Source: Enterobacter genomosp. O | GTDB taxonomy: Bacteria; Pseudomonadota; Gammaproteobacteria; Enterobacterales; Enterobacteriaceae | Assembly (NCBI RefSeq): GCF_001022965.1 | Contig: NZ_LECZ01000025.1 | Span: 372,001 to 436,000 of the forward strand | DNA length: 64,000 nucleotides | Direction: 5' to 3' | Shown here: positions 60,356-64,000 of the stretch, piece after piece | Numbering within the stretch: position 1 is the first letter of the stretch | How the letters are laid out: each line of letters starts with the position of its first letter | Program-made: the position numbers and the translations under genes | The notes under the pieces: generated by a model | What the model was told of the DNA's origin: nothing | Databases searched by the model: none | What the model saw: the letters and a program-made list of their open reading frames with translations, nothing else

Positions 60356-60646
60356 TATATCGTACAACATGGCTCGCTAATTTGACGAGCCACTGTTTAT
60401 TTACCGCTTTTGCGCTTTACAATAAACCCCAGATTCTATATTTTCGAAGCGCCCGAATATTACCGTTACATATTATTTAGCCTTACGCAAGCGCGGCAAA
60501 CACGGCCTAAGTAACGTGAGTGATAATCACACAACTGTTTGTTTTCGATAAACAAGTGAAACAAAACCAACACTTTACGAATCTCTACAAGCATAATAAA
60601 TAAATTCAACTATCATTCATATTGTGAATGTATACGGAGTGAAAGC

Positions 60647-61600
60647 GTGGAGTATAATAATTTACCAGCCAAACGCCTGAATGACTCTGGTGGCGAAGAC
60701 AAGCCGCAAATTTTTCGGACTTTACGTAATATTGATCTCAATTTACTGACTATTTTTGAGGCAGTATATGTCCACAAGGGTATCGTTAACGCTGCGAAAA
60801 TTCTTAATCTCACGCCATCAGCAATAAGCCAGTCAATTCAAAAGCTACGCGCTATATTCCCCGACCCGTTATTTATCCGTAAGGGCCAGGGGGTGACGCC
60901 GACGGCTTACGCCACGCACCTCCATGAGTTCATCAGCCAGGGACTGGAGTCGATTCTGGGCGCTCTGGATTTAACCGGAAGCTACGATAAGCAGAGAACC
61001 ATCACCATCGGCTGTTCGCCTTCTGTGGGTGTACTGGTAATGCCGGCAATCTTCCAGGCCGTGAAAGAGCATGCGCCACAGCTCCTGCTTCGCAATGTGC
61101 CGCTCAATGAACCTGATATTCAGCTTGCCCAGTTCCAGACGGACCTGATTATTGAAAGCGGAAGCTTCAGTGCCAGAGCGCTGGGGCAAAATGTGCTTTA
61201 TGCGGATAACCTGGTTCTGGTGTGCCGCCAGCAGCATCCCGCCCTCAGCGAGCCGTTGACCCTCGAAAACCTGCGCAACTACGACCACTCTTCTTTCATC
61301 ACTGAGGGGCAGTCTAATCATGCTCTGCGCCAGCGTATTGATGAAATTTTCCCAGAGCGTCAGATAAGCTTCAGTAGTTACAATATGTTCACTACTGCAT
61401 CCCTGATCGGCAGCAGCGATATGTTGTGCATCATGCCGGCACGCCTGTATAGCCTGCTGCGGAAATGCTGGCCGCTGGAAAGCATCCCACTCGGGCAACT
61501 TAATGCGGAATCTATCGAGATTTCACTGCATTACAACAAACTGAGCTTGCGCGATCCGGTACTTGAAAACGTCATCCGCATTATCCGCCAGGCCTTCTGA
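60647..61600 (+). CDS. ybeF: LysR-family regulator YbeF
   Basis: YbeF (317 residues) is a LysR-type transcription factor of unknown target. The N-terminal winged helix-turn-helix covers about residues 28-87 (RNIDLNLLTIFEAVYVHKG, LTPSAISQSIQKLR), followed by the effector-binding domain. The start is GTG at 60647 with GGAG upstream, giving MEYNNLPAKRL. The DNA-binding part is very like E. coli YbeF, the effector domain much less so. The 291-base upstream gap is AT-rich and carries a small hairpin (TGGCTCG/CGAGCCA) after lipB. Confidence 0.92.
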   Translation: MEYNNLPAKRLNDSGGEDKPQIFRTLRNIDLNLLTIFEAVYVHKGIVNAAKILNLTPSAISQSIQKLRAIFPDPLFIRKGQGVTPTAYATHLHEFISQGLESILGALDLTGSYDKQRTITIGCSPSVGVLVMPAIFQAVKEHAPQLLLRNVPLNEPDIQLAQFQTDLIIESGSFSARALGQNVLYADNLVLVCRQQHPALSEPLTLENLRNYDHSSFITEGQSNHALRQRIDEIFPERQISFSSYNMFTTASLIGSSDMLCIMPARLYSLLRKCWPLESIPLGQLNAESIEISLHYNKLSLRDPVLENVIRIIRQAF

Positions 61601-61806
61601 CAGCTTAAGCCAGCATAAGCCCCTGCGCTTGCAGGGCAAAAGGCACAAAACAACAACTATTTTACAAATTGGCGACGTGGCAGGCTGCTTTAACGACCAT
61701 TTCAATGATATACTGCCTGTCGTTCGTTCAAAAATAGTTGATAAATACAACATTCCCTTGAATTGAAACGCTTTCCTTCGATATTCGCAACTGGAACACG
61801 CACGCT

Positions 61807-62772
61807 ATGAGTAAACCCATTGTGATGGAACGCGGAGTTAAATACCGCGATGCCGATAAAATGGCCCTTATCCCGGTTAAAAACGTGGCTACAGAGCGCG
61901 AGGCGCTGTTAAGAAAACCGGAATGGATGAAAATCAAACTTCCGGCTGACTCTTCGCGTATCCAGGGGATCAAAGCGGCGATGCGCAAAAACGGCCTCCA
62001 CTCCGTCTGTGAAGAAGCCTCTTGCCCGAACCTTGCTGAATGTTTCAACCATGGTACCGCGACGTTTATGATTCTGGGTGCTATCTGTACCCGCCGCTGC
62101 CCGTTCTGCGATGTAGCCCATGGCCGTCCAGTTGCACCCGATGCTAACGAACCCCAAAAACTGGCGCAGACCATCGCTGACATGGCGCTGCGTTACGTGG
62201 TTATCACGTCCGTTGACCGTGACGATCTGCGTGATGGTGGTGCTCAGCACTTTGCTGATTGCATTACGGCCATTCGCGAGAAAAGCCCAAATATTAAAAT
62301 TGAGACGCTGGTTCCAGACTTCCGCGGCCGTATGGACCGTGCGCTGGATATCCTGACCGCTACACCGCCAGATGTGTTTAACCACAACCTGGAGAACGTG
62401 CCGCGTATTTATCGCCAGGTGCGTCCGGGTGCAGATTATAACTGGTCTCTGAAGCTGCTGGAGCGTTTCAAAGAAGCGCATCCGCATATCCCGACCAAGT
62501 CAGGTCTGATGGTGGGTCTGGGTGAAACCAATGAGGAAATCATCGAGGTGATGCGCGATCTTCGCCGCCACGGTGTGACCATGCTGACCCTGGGACAGTA
62601 TCTGCAGCCAAGCCGCCACCACCTGCCGGTACAGCGCTACGTGAGCCCGGACGAGTTTGATGAAATGAAAGCCGAAGCGCTGGCGATGGGCTTTACCCAC
62701 GCAGCATGCGGCCCATTTGTTCGCTCCTCATACCATGCCGATATGCAGGCAAAAGGCGAAGAAGTTAAATAA
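61807..62772 (+). CDS. lipA: Lipoyl synthase LipA
   Basis: LipA (321 residues) is a radical-SAM enzyme that inserts two sulphur atoms into the octanoyl group on lipoyl domains. The radical-SAM cluster cysteines are Cys94, Cys98 and Cys101 in CTRRCPFC, and the auxiliary, sacrificed cluster is held by Cys68, Cys73 and Cys79, with the C-terminal RSSYH motif supplying its serine. Length equals E. coli. It is split from lipB by ybeF, as in E. coli. Confidence 0.98.
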   Translation: MSKPIVMERGVKYRDADKMALIPVKNVATEREALLRKPEWMKIKLPADSSRIQGIKAAMRKNGLHSVCEEASCPNLAECFNHGTATFMILGAICTRRCPFCDVAHGRPVAPDANEPQKLAQTIADMALRYVVITSVDRDDLRDGGAQHFADCITAIREKSPNIKIETLVPDFRGRMDRALDILTATPPDVFNHNLENVPRIYRQVRPGADYNWSLKLLERFKEAHPHIPTKSGLMVGLGETNEEIIEVMRDLRRHGVTMLTLGQYLQPSRHHLPVQRYVSPDEFDEMKAEALAMGFTHAACGPFVRSSYHADMQAKGEEVK

Positions 62773-62800
62773 TGCTGTAATATTCATTTACAGTAATACA

Positions 62801-62831
62801 AAAAAACCGGCCTCATGAGCCGGTTTTTTTT
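62801..62831. terminator. Bidirectional terminator between lipA and tatE
   Basis: AAAAAACCGGC / GCCGGTTTTTTTT with a 7-base loop lies between the convergent lipA and tatE and fits termination in both directions. Confidence 0.88.
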
Positions 62832-62853
62832 CGCAAGCCCTCAGGCATTGCTG

Positions 62854-63057
62854 TCACTCTTTGTGAGAAAGCTTGTCTGCCGGGACGTCATCCTCGGCGC
62901 TTTTCTTCGCAGCCGCATCATCGTCGTTCATCGCTTTCTTGAAGCCTTTGATGGCAGCGCCCAGGTCACCACCCAGCGTGCGTAACTTCTTGGTACCAAA
63001 CAGCAGGACGACCAGTGCGGCAACCACCAGCAGTTTGGTAATACTAATCTCACCCAT
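62854..63057 (-). CDS. tatE: Twin-arginine translocase subunit TatE
   Basis: TatE (67 residues) is a TatA paralogue of the twin-arginine translocon. The N-terminal membrane helix ([20 protein letters not shown]) is followed by the hinge [14 protein letters not shown], an amphipathic helix ([10 protein letters not shown]) and a short acidic/charged tail. It stands alone, away from tatABC, as in E. coli. Confidence 0.96.
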   Translation of the reverse strand: MGEISITKLLVVAALVVLLFGTKKLRTLGGDLGAAIKGFKKAMNDDDAAAKKSAEDDVPADKLSHKE

Positions 63058-63182
63058 AGATACCTTCTTTACTTAAAACAGGCTGCATTCAGCGCCAAAA
63101 CCTGATTGTATTAACGGTCATTTAGCGCGTGCACACAATAGCAATCTGTAACAAGGTGAATCAAGCATTGTTGAAAAAAACG

Positions 63183-63971
63183 TCACAATAATTGCGGTGG
63201 CGCAAATCGACGATTGCGAAGAACGGGTAATTGCTGACGGGCAAGCGCAATTCTGTCTAAGTTTATCTCCGCCATCAGCAAAACCGGTGCTTCCGCGGCG
63301 GCGGCAATCGTCACACCCAGCGGATCAACCACCCTGCTTTGCCCGATGTTTTTAGTACCACACTCTCCTGCGGCAACCATATAACAGGTCGTATCCAGCG
63401 CGCGCGCCGCAAGCAGCGTTGACCAGTGGTGCTCTTTTAACGGTCCTTTGACCCACGCAGCAGGCAATACCAGCACGTCCGCGCCCTGTAGCGCCAGATG
63501 AAGCGCCAGCTCCGGAAAACGCAGGTCGTAGCAGGTCATCAACCCAACCTTAAACCCGTCAATCTCCAGCAGAGGCGGAACACGGTCTCCGGGGTCAACG
63601 CGTCGCGACTCCTTAATGCTAAACGCGTCATAGAGATGTAGCTTGGCGTAACGTGCAACTATTGTCCCGCCGCGAATCACCACGAGCGTATTCACCGCAC
63701 GATCCGGCGTGGAGGGAACATGAACCGTAAAAATGGTTGTCATCTCGTTGCCGATGCTCTCGGCCAGTAATTGCTGTAAAAATCCGCCGTCCAGAGGCTG
63801 TGCCGACTTCACCGACAGATCCGGATCATTATCATCCCTGGCCAGCAGCGCTTCGGGGAGAACTAACAGCGACGCGCCCTTCTGCCGGGCCTGCCTCATC
63901 AGGTTGACGCATTTAATCGCATTCTCTTGCCAGTCAGGCGTGACCGCAAATTGCCCTACCGCTACATACAT
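63183..63971 (-). CDS. ybeM: Nitrilase-family amidase YbeM (probable deaminated glutathione amidase)
   Basis: This 262-residue protein has the complete nitrilase-superfamily triad: Glu40 in VLPEALL, Lys110 in [11 protein letters not shown] and Cys147 in [10 protein letters not shown]. The sequence near Lys110 (KLHLYDAF) resembles Nit1-type deaminated glutathione amidases, which repair a transaminated by-product of glutathione; the exact substrate is inferred. In E. coli K-12 ybeM is reported as damaged, whereas here the frame is whole. It is upstream of tatE on the same strand with a 125-base gap. Confidence 0.88.
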   Translation of the reverse strand: MYVAVGQFAVTPDWQENAIKCVNLMRQARQKGASLLVLPEALLARDDNDPDLSVKSAQPLDGGFLQQLLAESIGNEMTTIFTVHVPSTPDRAVNTLVVIRGGTIVARYAKLHLYDAFSIKESRRVDPGDRVPPLLEIDGFKVGLMTCYDLRFPELALHLALQGADVLVLPAAWVKGPLKEHHWSTLLAARALDTTCYMVAAGECGTKNIGQSRVVDPLGVTIAAAAEAPVLLMAEINLDRIALARQQLPVLRNRRFAPPQLL

Positions 63972-64000
63972 ATTTGTCCCCTCATCATAAACGGCGTTAA

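Overview
The window is a stretch of core chromosome from a member of the Enterobacteriaceae, most likely Enterobacter or a close relative. Nearly every gene matches an Escherichia coli gene from the pxp-phr-kdp-speF-pgm-fur-nag-asnB-miaB-glt-leuS-mrd-dac-lip region in order, strand and length. The gene assignments come from recalled family sequences and visible motifs, not from a database search. No prophage, insertion sequence, CRISPR array or secretion island was found. The accessory content lies between genes: short repeats, small RNAs and leader peptides.

Layout. 1-4091 (minus): the 5-oxoprolinase genes pxpA (cut by the window edge), pxpC and pxpB, the NIF3-family gene ybgI and photolyase phrB. 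4092-4696: an unusual small transcription unit with a possible 35-residue membrane peptide, then ybfA. 5212-12997 (plus): the high-affinity potassium system kdpFABC with its sensor and regulator kdpDE. 13276-17144: leader peptide SpeFL, ornithine decarboxylase speF and antiporter potE, an ornithine-controlled acid-stress and polyamine operon. 17248-19461 (minus): seqA-pgm. 19645-22257: ybfF, ybfE, fldA, uof and fur. 22364-24156 (minus): chitoporin chiP and lipoprotein chiQ. 24603-26270: glnS. 26440-32821: the divergent N-acetylglucosamine genes nagE and nagBACD. 33071-34735: asnB. 34963-35265: three tRNA genes, one Met and two Gln.

35376-36551 (minus): ubiF. 36687-42297: miaB, ybeZ, ybeY, corC and lnt. 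42696-45896: the glutamate/aspartate ABC transporter gltIJKL with the 3'-derived small RNA SroC. 46017-46958: rihA. 47108-47590 (minus): ybeL. 47805-53718: leuS, lptE, holA, nadD, rsfS and rlmH. 53747-59249: the cell-shape and wall genes mrdA, mrdB, rlpA and dacA. 59355-62772: ybeD, lipB, ybeF and lipA. 62854-63971 (minus): tatE and an intact nitrilase-family gene ybeM.

Functional links are clear. ChiP admits chitooligosaccharides, whose GlcNAc is taken up by NagE and degraded by NagA and NagB. NagC-type sites lie before both chiP and nagE. A 14-base stretch before chiP is perfectly complementary to the known ChiX small RNA.

The points that most deserve a second look are: a composite REP-like element of about 90 bp at two convergent gene junctions, which borders or supplies stop codons; the small two-ORF transcript upstream of phrB; a tRNA cluster shorter than its E. 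coli counterpart, with an unusual second tRNA-Gln; a NagE whose membrane domain looks unlike the K-12 protein while its IIA domain is nearly the same; and a terminator-like hairpin inside the nagB-nagA junction.
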